Origin: Microbacterium salitolerans
Lineage (GTDB): Bacteria; Actinomycetota; Actinomycetes; Actinomycetales; Microbacteriaceae
Assembly: GCF_019720895.1 (NCBI RefSeq)
Contig: NZ_JAHKSH010000005.1
Span: 248,001-312,000, forward strand
Direction: 5' to 3'
Length of the DNA stretch: 64,000 nt
Shown: one piece after another, positions 27,272 to 37,277 of the stretch
How the letters are laid out: each line of letters starts with the position of its first letter
Position numbering within the stretch: the stretch's first letter is position 1
Translations under genes and position numbers: made by a program
The notes under the pieces: generated by a model
The model's database searches: none
Told to the model about the DNA's origin: nothing
The model's input: the letters and a program-made list of their open reading frames with translations, nothing else

Positions 27272-28093
27272 CTACTCGGAGTCCTCCGTGGATCCGGAAT
27301 CCGTCTCGCCGTAGTACTGCTCGCTCTGGACGGTGAGCATGAACTGACTGAACTCGGCGGGGTCGTCGACGCTGCCCTCGTAGCGCTGCCCGTCGACGAT
27401 GATGACGGCGTCGCCGTCGATCTCGGCACGGTCGGTGGCCTCGGCGACCCAGGGGGTGAACTCGTGCGACGTGATGCAGCTCTCGACGTCGGCGCCTGCG
27501 TCGCTCGCCATGCTCGCGAGCTCCTCGTCGGTGTAGCCGTCGGTCTCGGGCTCCGGCTGCTCGACGAGCAGCGTCGTGTTGAAGTCGCGGAACGACGTCG
27601 GCTCGTTCGAGACGACGCACATCACGGCGCCGGCCGCGCGAGCCGAATACTGCGAGCTGCTCAGCCGCACCGACAGCGGGTGGTAGGTGAGCGTGATGAT
27701 GCCCTCGTCGACGAGCTCGTACATCTGCGGTGCGAGCGTCTCCTCGATCGTTCCCGCGTCGGGAGACATGTAGTCGACGTACACGTCGACGGCGATCGGA
27801 TCGTCGACGGCCTCGGGGCGCTCGTCCTCCGGCATCATCTGCAGGACGTCGATGCCGTCGTCGTCCGTGATGTTGTCGGGGGTGACGAGCGGACGCTCCA
27901 CCTCGGGCGTGACGGTGGTCCACACATACCAGCCAGCGGCGACGACGGCGGCGACGATGAGGATCGTGATCACGGCACGTCGGGCGTACTTCTTCGCGGA
28001 GATCCGCGTCTTGACCTTCTTGGCCTTCTCGCGAACGGCGTCGCGGCGCACGTTCGCCTCTTCGGGCGTCTCCGGCGTCTGATCGGTCGTCAT
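27272..28093 (-). CDS. DsbA/thioredoxin-fold membrane protein lacking CxxC
   Basis: A 273-residue protein: basic cytoplasmic N-terminus, one membrane helix (AVITILIVAAVVAAGWYVW, about residues 40-58) and an extracytoplasmic thioredoxin-fold domain like DsbA-family members of actinobacteria. Where the CxxC should follow the first strand (VDVYVDYMSPDAGTIEE) there is MSPDAG, with no cysteine. Two other cysteines remain (MCVVS and ESCITS). Disulfide exchange by the usual mechanism is therefore unlikely; a chaperone or binding role is possible. Confidence 0.75.
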   Translation of the reverse strand: MTTDQTPETPEEANVRRDAVREKAKKVKTRISAKKYARRAVITILIVAAVVAAGWYVWTTVTPEVERPLVTPDNITDDDGIDVLQMMPEDERPEAVDDPIAVDVYVDYMSPDAGTIEETLAPQMYELVDEGIITLTYHPLSVRLSSSQYSARAAGAVMCVVSNEPTSFRDFNTTLLVEQPEPETDGYTDEELASMASDAGADVESCITSHEFTPWVAEATDRAEIDGDAVIIVDGQRYEGSVDDPAEFSQFMLTVQSEQYYGETDSGSTEDSE

Positions 28094-28293
28094 CAGCTGT
28101 TCCCTCCTGTCCGCGGGATGCGGACGGCAACCCGCCGATCATAGTGAGACCCGCTGGGAACCGACCAGATGGGGGCAGGGCATCCCCTCATCGTCCGCGT
28201 CGACGCCCAGACTCCCACGTCAGGGGCCGGATCCGTCACCCGGCGGCTCCGTTCCGGGAGCCGCTGTCCGGAATCGAGGCTCGCGAAAGCGTT

Positions 28294-28371
28294 ATCCGTC
28301 ATGCCATACTTCAGACACGCCCAATGGAGGGCGTGCGGCATCGCGAGGTGTCGCTTCCATTCACTACGGAT
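28294..28371 (+). promoter_or_regulatory. Structured leader RNA, candidate msiK motif
   Basis: Three nested pairings form one branch: outer ATCCGT (28294-28299) with ACGGAT (28366-28371); ATGCC (28301-28305) with GGCAT (28337-28341); and ACGCCC (28317-28322) with GGGCGT (28329-28334) around AATGGA. It ends 37 bases before the ATPase start. A conserved RNA (the msiK motif) is known upstream of msiK genes in actinobacteria; position fits, but I cannot confirm its consensus. The rest of the 315-base gap (28094-28293) holds only a small hairpin near 28231-28252. Confidence 0.6.
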
Positions 28372-28408
28372 CGTCCGGCACGTACCTGCCGGTGAAGGAG
28401 AAGCAGTC

Positions 28409-29512
<1,104 letters not shown>

Positions 29513-29526
29513 CGCCCGGTACGCAG

Positions 29527-29563
29527 AAAGGCGGTCCCCCGATTCTTCGGGGGACCGCCTTTT
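29527..29563. terminator. Bidirectional terminator between msiK and rlmB
   Basis: A stem of about 16 bp with AAAGGCGG and CCGCCTTTT ends gives A-rich and T-rich flanks, so it can terminate transcription from both sides of the convergent pair. Confidence 0.85.
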
Positions 29564-29572
29564 CGCTGTCCG

Positions 29573-30547
29573 TCAGTCGGCGTCGGCCGCCGCGCGCAGA
29601 GTCGAGACCTGGTACAGGGCGACGCTCGCCGCGATGCCCGCATTGAGCGACTCCGCCGCCTGCGAGATCGGGATCGAGACGATCTGGTCGCACGTCTCGG
29701 TCACGAGACGCGACAGCCCGTCGCCCTCGCTGCCGATGACGAGCACGAGCGGACGATCCGCGAGTTCGATGTCGGGCATCTGCACCTCGCCCCCGCCGTC
29801 GAGGCCGAGGACGAACACGCCCTGCTTCTTGAGGTCTTTGAGCGTGCTCGTGAGGTTCGACGCCATCGCCACGGGGATTCGCGCCGCGGCGCCCGCGCTC
29901 GTCTTCCACGCCGCCGAGTTGACGGCGGCCGAGCGGCGCTGCGGGATGATGACGCCCTGTCCGCCGAACGCCGCCGTCGAGCGGATGATCGCCCCCAGAT
30001 TGCGGGGATCCGTCACACCGTCGAGCGCCACCATGAGGGGCGTCTCGCCCGTCGCGATGATCTTCTCGAGCATGTCCTGCGGGTGCGCGTACTCGTACGG
30101 CGGCACCTTGAGCGCGACACCCTGGTGCACGCCGTCGAAGCCCGCCATGCGGTCGAGCTCCGGGCGGGTGACCTCGAGCATCGGCAGATCGCGCTTGTGC
30201 GCGATCGAGAGCATCTCCTTGACGCGATCGTCCATCTCGACGCGCTGTGCGATGTAGAGCGTCGTCGCGGGGATCTTCGTGCGCAGCGCCTCGAGCACGC
30301 TGTTGCGGCCCGTGACGTACTCGTTGTCGTCGTTCGGTCGGCGACGCGGCGCACCCGACTTCTGGGGGTGCTTCGCGGCCGAGCGGTCGGCGAGCTGCTT
30401 GCGCTTGTGCGCCTTGTGGTAGGTGCGATCCTCAGCCTTCGGCGTCGGCCCGCGGCCAGAGAGCTTCTTGCGGCCGTGGCCGCCCGAGCCCTTCATCATG
30501 CCCTTCTTGCCCTTGCCGCCTGCGCCGGGCCGTCCTGGCTTAGTCAT
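29573..30547 (-). CDS. rlmB: 23S rRNA 2'-O-ribose methyltransferase (RlmB/TrmH family)
   Basis: A 324-residue SpoU-type enzyme. A Lys/Gly-rich disordered tail of about 75 residues precedes the substrate-binding domain (EYVTGRNSVLEALR) and the SPOUT domain with DPRNLGAIIRSTAAFG, VIGSEGDGLSRL and IPISQAAESLNAGIAASVALY. It likely methylates a ribose in 23S rRNA. It overlaps cysS by 8 bases. The cysS-rlmB order is common in actinobacteria. Confidence 0.9.
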   Translation of the reverse strand: MTKPGRPGAGGKGKKGMMKGSGGHGRKKLSGRGPTPKAEDRTYHKAHKRKQLADRSAAKHPQKSGAPRRRPNDDNEYVTGRNSVLEALRTKIPATTLYIAQRVEMDDRVKEMLSIAHKRDLPMLEVTRPELDRMAGFDGVHQGVALKVPPYEYAHPQDMLEKIIATGETPLMVALDGVTDPRNLGAIIRSTAAFGGQGVIIPQRRSAAVNSAAWKTSAGAAARIPVAMASNLTSTLKDLKKQGVFVLGLDGGGEVQMPDIELADRPLVLVIGSEGDGLSRLVTETCDQIVSIPISQAAESLNAGIAASVALYQVSTLRAAADAD

Positions 30548-31922
30548 CGATGCTCCAAACCGTTCCATCTGCGGTGTCTTCGAGGGTGACGCCCGCGGTC
30601 GTGAAGAGATCACGGATCCGGTCGGCTGTCGCCCAGTCCTTCTCGGTGCGCGCCGTCTGCCGCTGCGCGATGAGCGTGTCGACGATCGTCTGGAGCGCCC
30701 CGTCTGCCGCGGAGGTCGCCGCGGAGTCGTCCGCGAACGCGTCGAGACCGAGAACGTTCATCATGCCCGACACGCCTGAGAGGGTGCCGCGCACGCCGGG
30801 CTCGTCGGCCGCGTCGAGTGCGGTGTTGCCGGCGCGCACGGTCTCGTGCAGGACGGCGAGCGCCTGCGGGATGCCGAGGTCGTCGTCCATCGCGGCGCCG
30901 AACGCCTCGGGGACGGTCGGCCGGGCGTCCGTCACGACGCGGGCGGCCCGCTCGCGGAAGCCGTCGATGCGGTCGAGGGCCGACCGCGCCTCGTCGAACG
31001 CGCGGTCGGAGATGTCGAGGTTCGACCGATAGTGGGCCGCGGCGAGCGCGTAGCGCACGACGCGCGGCGACCGCCGGGCGAGGACCTCGTGCGCGAGCGT
31101 GACGTTTCCGAGCGACTTCGACATCTTCTGCCCGTCGACCGTGACGAGCCCGTTGTGCACCCAGTAGCGCGCATAGGGATCACCGGCCGCAGCCGACTGC
31201 GCGAGCTCGTTCTCGTGATGCGGGAAGCGCAGGTCGAGCCCGCCGCCGTGGATGTCGAACTCGCCGCCGAGGTAGCGACGTGACATGGCCGAGCACTCGA
31301 TGTGCCACCCCGGGCGACCGGCCCCCCACGGCGACTGCCAGACGGCGCTCGCCGGCTCGTCGGCCTTCGCCGCCTTCCAGAGCGCGAAGTCGTGCGGATC
31401 CCGCTTGCCGCGCGGATCCGCCTCGTCGTCGCTCTCCATCGCGTCGAGCGCCTGACGCGTGAGGGAGCCGTACTCGCTCCAGGAGCGCACATCAAAGTAG
31501 ACGTCGCCGCCGGCGGCGTAGGCGTGGCCCCGCTCGATCAGACTCTCGATGAGCTCCTGCATCTGCGCGATCGATGCCGTCGCACGCGGCTCGTACGTGG
31601 GCGGCAGATTGCCGACCGCATCGTAGGCCGCGGAGAACTCCCGCTCGATGCGATAGGCAAGCGCCCACCACGGCTCATCGGCCGAGGCGTTCTGCAGGAC
31701 CTTGTCGTCGATGTCGGTGACGTTGCGCACGAAGGTGACGCGACCGAACCGGTGCGCAAGCCATCGCCGCAGGAGATCGAACGCGAGCGCTCCGCGCAGG
31801 TGCCCCACGTGCGGCCCCGACTGCACGGTCGGACCGCAGACATACATCGTGACGTTCGCTTCGTCGAGCGGAGTGAAGTCGCGAAGCGCCTGCGCGCGCG
31901 TGTCGTACAGCCTGAGTGTCAC
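30540..31922 (-). CDS. cysS: Cysteinyl-tRNA synthetase
   Basis: A 460-residue class I synthetase charging tRNA-Cys. The zinc/substrate Cys is in MYVCGPTV, the HIGH motif is HVGHLRG, the remaining zinc ligands are in WHIECSAMS and PHHENE, and the KMSKS loop is GQKMSKSLGN. Length is normal. It lies 9 bases downstream of ispDF on the same strand; the three genes ispDF-cysS-rlmB probably form one operon. Confidence 0.96.
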   Translation of the reverse strand: MTLRLYDTRAQALRDFTPLDEANVTMYVCGPTVQSGPHVGHLRGALAFDLLRRWLAHRFGRVTFVRNVTDIDDKVLQNASADEPWWALAYRIEREFSAAYDAVGNLPPTYEPRATASIAQMQELIESLIERGHAYAAGGDVYFDVRSWSEYGSLTRQALDAMESDDEADPRGKRDPHDFALWKAAKADEPASAVWQSPWGAGRPGWHIECSAMSRRYLGGEFDIHGGGLDLRFPHHENELAQSAAAGDPYARYWVHNGLVTVDGQKMSKSLGNVTLAHEVLARRSPRVVRYALAAAHYRSNLDISDRAFDEARSALDRIDGFRERAARVVTDARPTVPEAFGAAMDDDLGIPQALAVLHETVRAGNTALDAADEPGVRGTLSGVSGMMNVLGLDAFADDSAATSAADGALQTIVDTLIAQRQTARTEKDWATADRIRDLFTTAGVTLEDTADGTVWSIDD

Positions 31923-31931
31923 GGCTCCAGC

Positions 31932-33158
31932 CTAGTCGGCGGGTGCGGGCGGTGACGTGGGGACGACGAGGGCGACGGCGAACGCCTGCACCCCCTCGGC
32001 GCGACCCGTGAATCCGAGCCCGTCTGTCGTCGTCGCCGACACCGAGACGGGAGCACCTCCCAGCGCCTGCGACAGGGCCGCCTCGGCCTCTTCGCGCCGC
32101 GGCGCGAACTTCGGTCGCTGCGACTGCACCTGCACCGAGACGTTTCCGATGCGCCAGCCGCCCTCTGCGAGGATCCGTGCCGTCTCCGCCAGGAACGCCT
32201 TCGCATGCGCGCCCGCGAACTCGGGCCGTGAGGTGCCGAAATGCGTGCCGATGTCGCCGAGACCCGCCGCGTTCAGGAGCGCGTCGACGATCGCGTGCCC
32301 GACCGCGTCGCCGTCCGAGTGCCCCGAGAGTGCCGGCTCCCCCGGCCATTCCAGCCCGGCGAGCCAGAGGCGACCGTCGCCGCCGAACGCGTGGACGTCG
32401 GTTCCGATGCCGACGCGCGGCAGCGCGGGTTCGGCGGGGCGCGTCACGCGCGGAACCGGGTCGGATGCGACGAGGTCGCGGGCGCGTTCGAGGTCGGTCG
32501 GCGTCGTGATCTTGAAGGCGAGCGACGAGCCGTCGACTCGGTCGATCTGGTGCCCGGCGTCGGCGACGAGGGCCGCGTCGTCAGTGAACTCCTGCGTCGC
32601 GCGCTCGTAGGCCGCGACGAGGACATCCCGGCGGAACCCCTGGGGCGTCTGCGCCGCCGCAAGTTCTGCGCGGTCGACGACGCCCGTGATGACGTCGCCG
32701 TCGACGCGCTTGATGGTGTCGACGACCGGCAGGGTCGGCACGATGCCGTGGCCCGTCGCGCGGACGGCCGCGACGACGCGGTCGAGCACCTCGCCCGGTG
32801 TGAGGGCTCGGGCCGCATCATGGACGAGGATCACGTCGACGTCGGCCCAGACCCGCGCGAGGCCCGCCGCGACGGACTGCTGGCGAGTGGATCCGCCCGC
32901 GACGACGGTCACGAGATCTCGGCGGTCGTCGGCGGCCTCATGCGCCTCGGTGAGCGCCTCCCCCACGCGATCGGCGGGGGCCACGACGACGACCTGCGCC
33001 GGATCCGCGCGGAAGACGCCGCGCAGGCAGTGGCGCAGCACGGAGTGCTCGTCGATGCCGACGAACGCCTTGGGGGCGGTCGCGCCCAGGCGGACGCCGC
33101 TGCCGGCGGCGACGACGATGACGGCGGTGCGGATCGGTCCGATGAAGCTCACGTGCAC
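31932..33158 (-). CDS. ispDF: Bifunctional IspD/IspF, MEP isoprenoid pathway
   Basis: A 408-residue fusion. The N-terminal half is 2-C-methyl-D-erythritol 4-phosphate cytidylyltransferase ([26 protein letters not shown]). The C-terminal half is MECDP synthase ([34 protein letters not shown]). The fused protein makes two non-consecutive steps of isoprenoid precursor synthesis. Start GTG 33158 or GTG 33152; neither is clearly favoured. A strong hairpin separates it from carD. Confidence 0.93.
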   Translation of the reverse strand: MHVSFIGPIRTAVIVVAAGSGVRLGATAPKAFVGIDEHSVLRHCLRGVFRADPAQVVVVAPADRVGEALTEAHEAADDRRDLVTVVAGGSTRQQSVAAGLARVWADVDVILVHDAARALTPGEVLDRVVAAVRATGHGIVPTLPVVDTIKRVDGDVITGVVDRAELAAAQTPQGFRRDVLVAAYERATQEFTDDAALVADAGHQIDRVDGSSLAFKITTPTDLERARDLVASDPVPRVTRPAEPALPRVGIGTDVHAFGGDGRLWLAGLEWPGEPALSGHSDGDAVGHAIVDALLNAAGLGDIGTHFGTSRPEFAGAHAKAFLAETARILAEGGWRIGNVSVQVQSQRPKFAPRREEAEAALSQALGGAPVSVSATTTDGLGFTGRAEGVQAFAVALVVPTSPPAPAD

Positions 33159-33165
33159 AAACGTA

Positions 33166-33201
33166 ATCGCCCCGCCGCCCGATAACGGGCGGCGGGGCGA
33201 T
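33166..33201 (-). terminator. Terminator between carD and ispDF
   Basis: A perfect 16-bp GC-rich stem (33166-33181 with 33186-33201, 4-base loop) begins 12 bases after the carD stop. It also precedes ispDF closely, so ispDF may depend on read-through or a promoter within the hairpin region. Confidence 0.7.
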
Positions 33202-33213
33202 GAGAACTCGAGA

Positions 33214-33699
33214 TCAGGCGCTCGTGAGAGCCTCGTCGAGCGTCTTCGCGGCCTCTTCCTCGCTGACCTTCTTCGCGAGCGCGAGCTCGGATTCGAGAAC
33301 CTGGCGCGCCTTGGCCAGCATGCGCTTCTCGCCCGCGGACAGCCCGCGATCCTGATCGCGACGCCAGAGATCGCGCACGACCTCGCTCACCTTGATGACG
33401 TCGCCGGAGGCGAGCTTCTCGAGGTTCGCCTTGTAGCGACGGGACCAGTTCGTCGGCTCTTCCGTGAACGGCGCCTTCAGCACATCGAAGACCTCGTTGA
33501 GGCCGTCTTCGCCGATCACGTCGCGGACGCCGACCAGGTCGACGTTGTCTGCGGGAACCTCGATCACGAGATCGCCCTGCGTGACGTTGAGCTTGAGGTA
33601 CGTCTTCTCCTCGCCCTTGATGACTCGAGTCTTGACTTCGGTAATGGTTGCTGCCCCGTGGTGGGGGTAGACGACAGTCTCGCCAACCTCAAAAAGCAT
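33214..33699 (-). CDS. carD: CarD-family transcription factor
   Basis: A 161-residue CarD/CdnL protein that binds the RNA polymerase beta subunit and stabilises the open complex, chiefly at rRNA and housekeeping promoters. The N-terminal Tudor-like RNAP interaction domain ([17 protein letters not shown]) and C-terminal helical DNA-binding region with the conserved Trp ([29 protein letters not shown]) are intact. Length equals mycobacterial CarD (162). Confidence 0.96.
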   Translation of the reverse strand: MLFEVGETVVYPHHGAATITEVKTRVIKGEEKTYLKLNVTQGDLVIEVPADNVDLVGVRDVIGEDGLNEVFDVLKAPFTEEPTNWSRRYKANLEKLASGDVIKVSEVVRDLWRRDQDRGLSAGEKRMLAKARQVLESELALAKKVSEEEAAKTLDEALTSA

Positions 33700-33727
33700 A
33701 TGGATTACGTCCTTCCCGGCCTTACCG

Positions 33728-33757
33728 AGTTTACCACAGGAGAATATGCGCTAAGAT
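33728..33757. promoter_or_regulatory. Overlapping divergent promoters, carD and lipoprotein gene
   Basis: Plus strand: TTTACC (33730-33735), 16 bases, TAAGAT (33752-33757). Minus strand: CTTAGC (complement of 33750-33755), 16 bases, TAAACT (complement of 33728-33733). Each -10 overlaps the other's -35, so the two polymerases would compete for the same DNA. The elements are read by eye. Confidence 0.5.
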
Positions 33758-33873
33758 CGGCGCCCCGCGCGCGGATCAGTGGTCTCAGAGCGCACCGGGG
33801 AGCACCCATCCGCACCCTCTAAGATGGGGAGCACGCCCGCAGCTGGGCGGCGCCCGCACCACCTGGAGGATCC

Positions 33874-34398
33874 GTGACATCGCGCACCATCGCGTCCCTC
33901 GCCCTTGGCGGCATCGTGCTCCTGACGGCCACCGGCTGCGCCGGCATCACCCCGCAGGCGACGACCTTCGAGTACACGCCGTCTGACGGCGTCAACGTCC
34001 CCGACGCCGAGGGCTCCGACCTCGCAGTGCGCAACGCGTTCATCGTGGCCGACTCCGACGGCGCGGACGGCAACTTCATCGCCGCGCTCGTCAACGACGG
34101 CGACCAGCCCACGCGCCTCAGCCTCGACTGGGAGTCGGGCAACGCGACCGTCACAGTCGCCCCCGGCGAGACGATGAGCCTCGGCGGCGAGGCCGACCCG
34201 ATCCTCATCTCCGGCCTCGACACGATGCCCGGCGAGACGCTCAGCATGTACCTGCAGTCCGGCGACGGGGAGGGCACCGAGATCGAGATCCCGGTGCTCA
34301 ACAACTGCCTCACGGAGTACGCGACGCTGGCCCCGAACGAGACGGCCGCCGACACCAGAGAGTCCTGCGAACCCCACTCCGAGGTCGAGGCGCACTGA
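33874..34398 (+). CDS. Lipoprotein of unknown function
   Basis: A 174-residue exported lipoprotein. GGAGGA precedes GTG 33874. The signal segment ends in the lipobox TATGC (Cys about residue 22). The mature part is beta-rich (FIVADSDGADGNFIAALVNDGDQPTRLSLDWESG) and resembles small Cu-binding-chaperone-like or immunoglobulin-like folds, but I see no metal motif. No function is known. Confidence 0.82.
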   Translation: MTSRTIASLALGGIVLLTATGCAGITPQATTFEYTPSDGVNVPDAEGSDLAVRNAFIVADSDGADGNFIAALVNDGDQPTRLSLDWESGNATVTVAPGETMSLGGEADPILISGLDTMPGETLSMYLQSGDGEGTEIEIPVLNNCLTEYATLAPNETAADTRESCEPHSEVEAH

Positions 34399-34418
34399 GG
34401 CTCCGACTCTCGTACGAC

Positions 34419-34455
34419 GAATCCCCCGGGAGCCGCCAGCGGCCCCGGGGGATTC
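34419..34455. terminator. Bidirectional terminator, lipoprotein gene / phoP
   Basis: GAATCCCCC with GGGGGATTC and an inner GGG/CCC extension, between convergent stops at 34398 and 34472. Confidence 0.75.
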
Positions 34456-34471
34456 TCGTATCCGAGCGGCG

Positions 34472-35155
34472 TCAGCCCTCGAAGCGGTAGCCCAGGCCGC
34501 GCACCGTGACGAGCATCACGGGCTTCGACGGCGTCTCCTCGATGCGCGAGCGGATGCGCTTGATATGCACGTCGAGCGTCTTGGTGTCGCCGAAGTAGTC
34601 GGAGCCCCAGACCCGGTCGATGAGCTGGCCGCGCGTGAGCACGCGACCCGTGTTGCGCATGAGCAGCTCCAGCAGCTCGAACTCCTTCAGCGGCATGTTG
34701 ATCTGCGCGCCGTCGACCGCGACCGTGTGGCGGTCGATGTCGAGCGTCACGCGACCGCCCTCGAGCACGTGCTCCTCGAGGTCCTCCTCCGCCGCCGCCG
34801 AACGCCGCAGCACGGCGCGCATGCGGGCGAGGAGTTCGCGCGATGAGTAGGGCTTCGTGACGTAGTCGTCCGCCCCGAGCTCGAGCCCCACGACGATGTC
34901 CACCTCGCTGTCCTTCGCAGTGAGCATCACAATCGGCACGGACGACGTGGTGCGGATCTGGCGGCAGACCTCGGTTCCCGGGATCCCGGGGAGCATGAGA
35001 TCCAGGAGGATGACGTCGGCACCGTGGTCGCGGTACGCATGCAGCCCCTTCTCGCCGTCGTCGGCGATCTCGACGTCGTAGCCCTCGCGCTGCAGGAGAT
35101 AGGCGAGCGGGTCGGCGAGATCGGGTTCGTCTTCCACGAGCAGAACACGCGTCAT
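34472..35155 (-). CDS. phoP: Phosphate-responsive response regulator (PhoP/RegX3)
   Basis: A 227-residue OmpR-type regulator. Receiver: VEDEPDL, phospho-Asp in VILLDLMLPGIPG, VTKPYSS. The winged helix contains TKTLDVHIKRIRSRIEE and the closing VTVRGLGYRFEG. Closest to M. tuberculosis RegX3 and Streptomyces PhoP. It overlaps the kinase gene by ATGA and is divergent from phoU with PHO-box-like repeats between them, which supports a phosphate-starvation role. Confidence 0.92.
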   Translation of the reverse strand: MTRVLLVEDEPDLADPLAYLLQREGYDVEIADDGEKGLHAYRDHGADVILLDLMLPGIPGTEVCRQIRTTSSVPIVMLTAKDSEVDIVVGLELGADDYVTKPYSSRELLARMRAVLRRSAAAEEDLEEHVLEGGRVTLDIDRHTVAVDGAQINMPLKEFELLELLMRNTGRVLTRGQLIDRVWGSDYFGDTKTLDVHIKRIRSRIEETPSKPVMLVTVRGLGYRFEG

Positions 35156-36345
35156 GCGGTCTCTTCCTTTCGTTGCGCAGGCGTCCTCTGCGAGTGCTTC
35201 TTGAGACGCTTTCCGCTCGTGGGATCCGGGGGCGGATCCGCGAGCGGAAGTCGGATGGTGAAGGTGGAGCCCTGGCCCTCGCGCGACCACAGGCGGACCT
35301 CGCCGCCGTGGCGCTGGATCGCATGCTTGACGATCGAGAGGCCGAGGCCCGTCCCGCCCGTGCGGCGCGAGCGAGCCTGGTCGGCCCGGTAGAAGCGCTC
35401 GAAGATGCGCTTCTGATCCTCCTCGCCGATGCCGATCCCCTGGTCGGTGACGGCGATCTCGACGGCGCCGTCGATCGCACGCACGCCGACGCCGACGCGG
35501 GACCCCTGGGGCGAGTACGCGATCGCGTTCGAAACGAGGTTGCTGACGGCCTCGATGAGCACGCGGCCGTCGCCGTGCACGAAGAGCCCGCGATCGCCTC
35601 CGGTCACCAGCTCGACCTCGGCCCCCGTCGCCGTGACCTGGTGCGCGTCGACGGCCGACTGGATGACCTCGTCGATCGCGACGCTGCCGACCTCGATGAG
35701 CTCGTCGGCGGCCTGCAGGCGGGAGAGGTTCATGATGCGGCCCGTGAGCTGCCCGAGGCGATCGGCCTCCGCCGACATGCGCTCGGAGAAGCGGCGCACC
35801 TGCTCGGGGTCGTCGGCCGCCATCTCGAGGGCCTCGGCGAGCAGCGCAATCGCGCCGACCGGGGTCTTGAGCTCGTGGCTCGTGTTCTGGATGAAGTCCT
35901 GCCGCATCTGCTGCAGCCGCTCCTGCTCCGAGATATCGCGCACCGACACGAGGATGAACCCCTGCCCCACCTGCGCGGCCCTGGCCACGACGAGGCGCCC
36001 TTCTCGGGACAGTCGGCCGACGCGGATCCGGAGCGTCTGCGACTCGGAGAGGCCCGCGTGGCGCGCCTCCTTCATGAGCGCTCGCAGCTCCTCCTGCTCG
36101 AGGCGCTCGCCCACGACCGATCCGACCCAGGTCGACGAGGGCGACGCCGCGATGACGGTGCCGGAGGGATCGGTGATGATCGCGGCATCCTCGAGCACGT
36201 CGAGCATCGCGGTCACGGCCTCGGGGAGGTGAGGGTGAGCCTCGGCCTCGGCGCGCGAACGAGCCCGCAGCGCGGCGAAGATGACGAGAGTCACGCCACT
36301 GCCGATGAGCACCCCCACGAGGAGGGCGAGCAGAGCTGCGGGCAT
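35152..36345 (-). CDS. phoR: Phosphate sensor histidine kinase (PhoR/SenX3)
   Basis: A 397-residue kinase. One N-terminal membrane helix (AALLALLVGVLIGSGVTLVIFAAL), a PAS-like domain (about residues 45-145), H-box FIQNTSHELKTPVGAIALLAEAL, and ATPase boxes NLVSNAIAYS, DQGIGIGEED and GGTGLGLSIVKH. It lacks a large extracytoplasmic domain, like SenX3, which senses phosphate through PhoU/Pst. ATG 36345 is used; an in-frame GTG 36369 is possible. Confidence 0.92.
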   Translation of the reverse strand: MPAALLALLVGVLIGSGVTLVIFAALRARSRAEAEAHPHLPEAVTAMLDVLEDAAIITDPSGTVIAASPSSTWVGSVVGERLEQEELRALMKEARHAGLSESQTLRIRVGRLSREGRLVVARAAQVGQGFILVSVRDISEQERLQQMRQDFIQNTSHELKTPVGAIALLAEALEMAADDPEQVRRFSERMSAEADRLGQLTGRIMNLSRLQAADELIEVGSVAIDEVIQSAVDAHQVTATGAEVELVTGGDRGLFVHGDGRVLIEAVSNLVSNAIAYSPQGSRVGVGVRAIDGAVEIAVTDQGIGIGEEDQKRIFERFYRADQARSRRTGGTGLGLSIVKHAIQRHGGEVRLWSREGQGSTFTIRLPLADPPPDPTSGKRLKKHSQRTPAQRKEETA

Positions 36346-36418
36346 GACTACAGGGTAAAGTCTTCGCACACCCCGGTGTGCACCGGAACCACAGCAGAAC
36401 AGGGGCGGGCAAACGAGT

Positions 36419-36462
36419 GTTCACGAGGGTGACACCGTTCGTTCACCTTCACTCGACCTCAT
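36419..36462. promoter_or_regulatory. PHO-box-like direct repeats
   Basis: Four 11-base units in tandem: GTTCACGAGGG (36419-36429), TGACACCGTTC, GTTCACCTTCA (36441-36451) and CTCGACCTCAT. The first 7 bases of each unit follow GTTCACC to varying degrees. This is the layout of the Streptomyces PhoP operator. It lies between phoR and phoU, so both may be autoregulated. Confidence 0.65.
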
Positions 36463-36539
36463 CGCCCTCACCATGCGCGACGCTGGGCGGAGCCGCCCAG
36501 CACGGCGCAGGAATCACCACGACCCGAAAGGCTTCCACG

Positions 36540-37214
36540 ATGCGGGAAGTGTTCCACGACACCCTCGAAGACATCCAGAACCGACTCGCCGAGATCTCCG
36601 AGCTCGTGACGGAGGCGATCGAGAAGGCCACGAAGGCCTTTGCCACCGGAGACGTCGCCCTCGCCGAGGAGGTGATCGCGAATGACGACACGATCGACGC
36701 CCTCGTGATCTCGACCGACGAGATCGCGATCGAGACGCTCGCCATGCAGCAGCCGGTCGCACACGACCTCCGTGTCATCGTCGCGGCGCTTCGCGTCAGC
36801 GCATCGCTCGAGCGCATGGGCGACCTCGCTGAGCACATCGCGCAGCTCGTCCGCTCGCGCTACCCGGAGCGCGCCATCCCGAAGGGCCTGAAGAGCACCT
36901 TCGTGCGCATGGGAGAGCTCGACGTCGAGGTGGCGAAGACGCTGTCGCAGCTGCTGCGCACGCAGGACCTCACCTACGCGACGAAGATCCGCGACACCGA
37001 CGACGACATCGACGAGCTGCACGCCTCCGTCTACGAGCGCGTGCTCGGCGACTCGTTCTCCGGCGAGATCCCCGCCGCGATCGATGCGACGCTCGCCAGC
37101 CGCTACCACGAGCGCTTCGCCGACCACGCGGTGTCGGTCGCGAAGAAGGTCATCTACCTCGCCACGGGCGACTGGGCCGGCGAAGAAGAAGCCAAGGCGG
37201 CCTCCGGCAGCTGA
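36540..37214 (+). CDS. phoU: Phosphate transport regulator PhoU
   Basis: A 224-residue all-helical protein of two PhoU repeats (MREVFHDTLEDIQNRLAEIS...; SLERMGDLAEHIAQLVRSR...; HERFADHAVSVAKKVIYL). It represses the phosphate regulon when phosphate is plentiful, by linking the Pst transporter with the sensor kinase. No pst genes are in the window. Divergent from phoR-phoP. Confidence 0.93.
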   Translation: MREVFHDTLEDIQNRLAEISELVTEAIEKATKAFATGDVALAEEVIANDDTIDALVISTDEIAIETLAMQQPVAHDLRVIVAALRVSASLERMGDLAEHIAQLVRSRYPERAIPKGLKSTFVRMGELDVEVAKTLSQLLRTQDLTYATKIRDTDDDIDELHASVYERVLGDSFSGEIPAAIDATLASRYHERFADHAVSVAKKVIYLATGDWAGEEEAKAASGS

Positions 37215-37225
37215 GGCGCAGGAGA

Positions 37226-37265
37226 AAGCGCCCTGCGGATCCCGTCGAGGATCCGCAGGGCGCTT
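37226..37265. terminator. Bidirectional terminator, phoU / gpmA
   Basis: A perfect 16-bp stem (37226-37241 with 37250-37265) with A-rich and T-rich ends between two convergent genes. Confidence 0.8.
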
Positions 37266-37277
37266 CGTCGTGCGTCG

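Noticed and set aside
33874-34398. DNA modification methylase, a label sometimes attached to similar proteins
   Set aside because: The product is a lipoprotein with a signal peptide and lipobox and has no methyltransferase motif.
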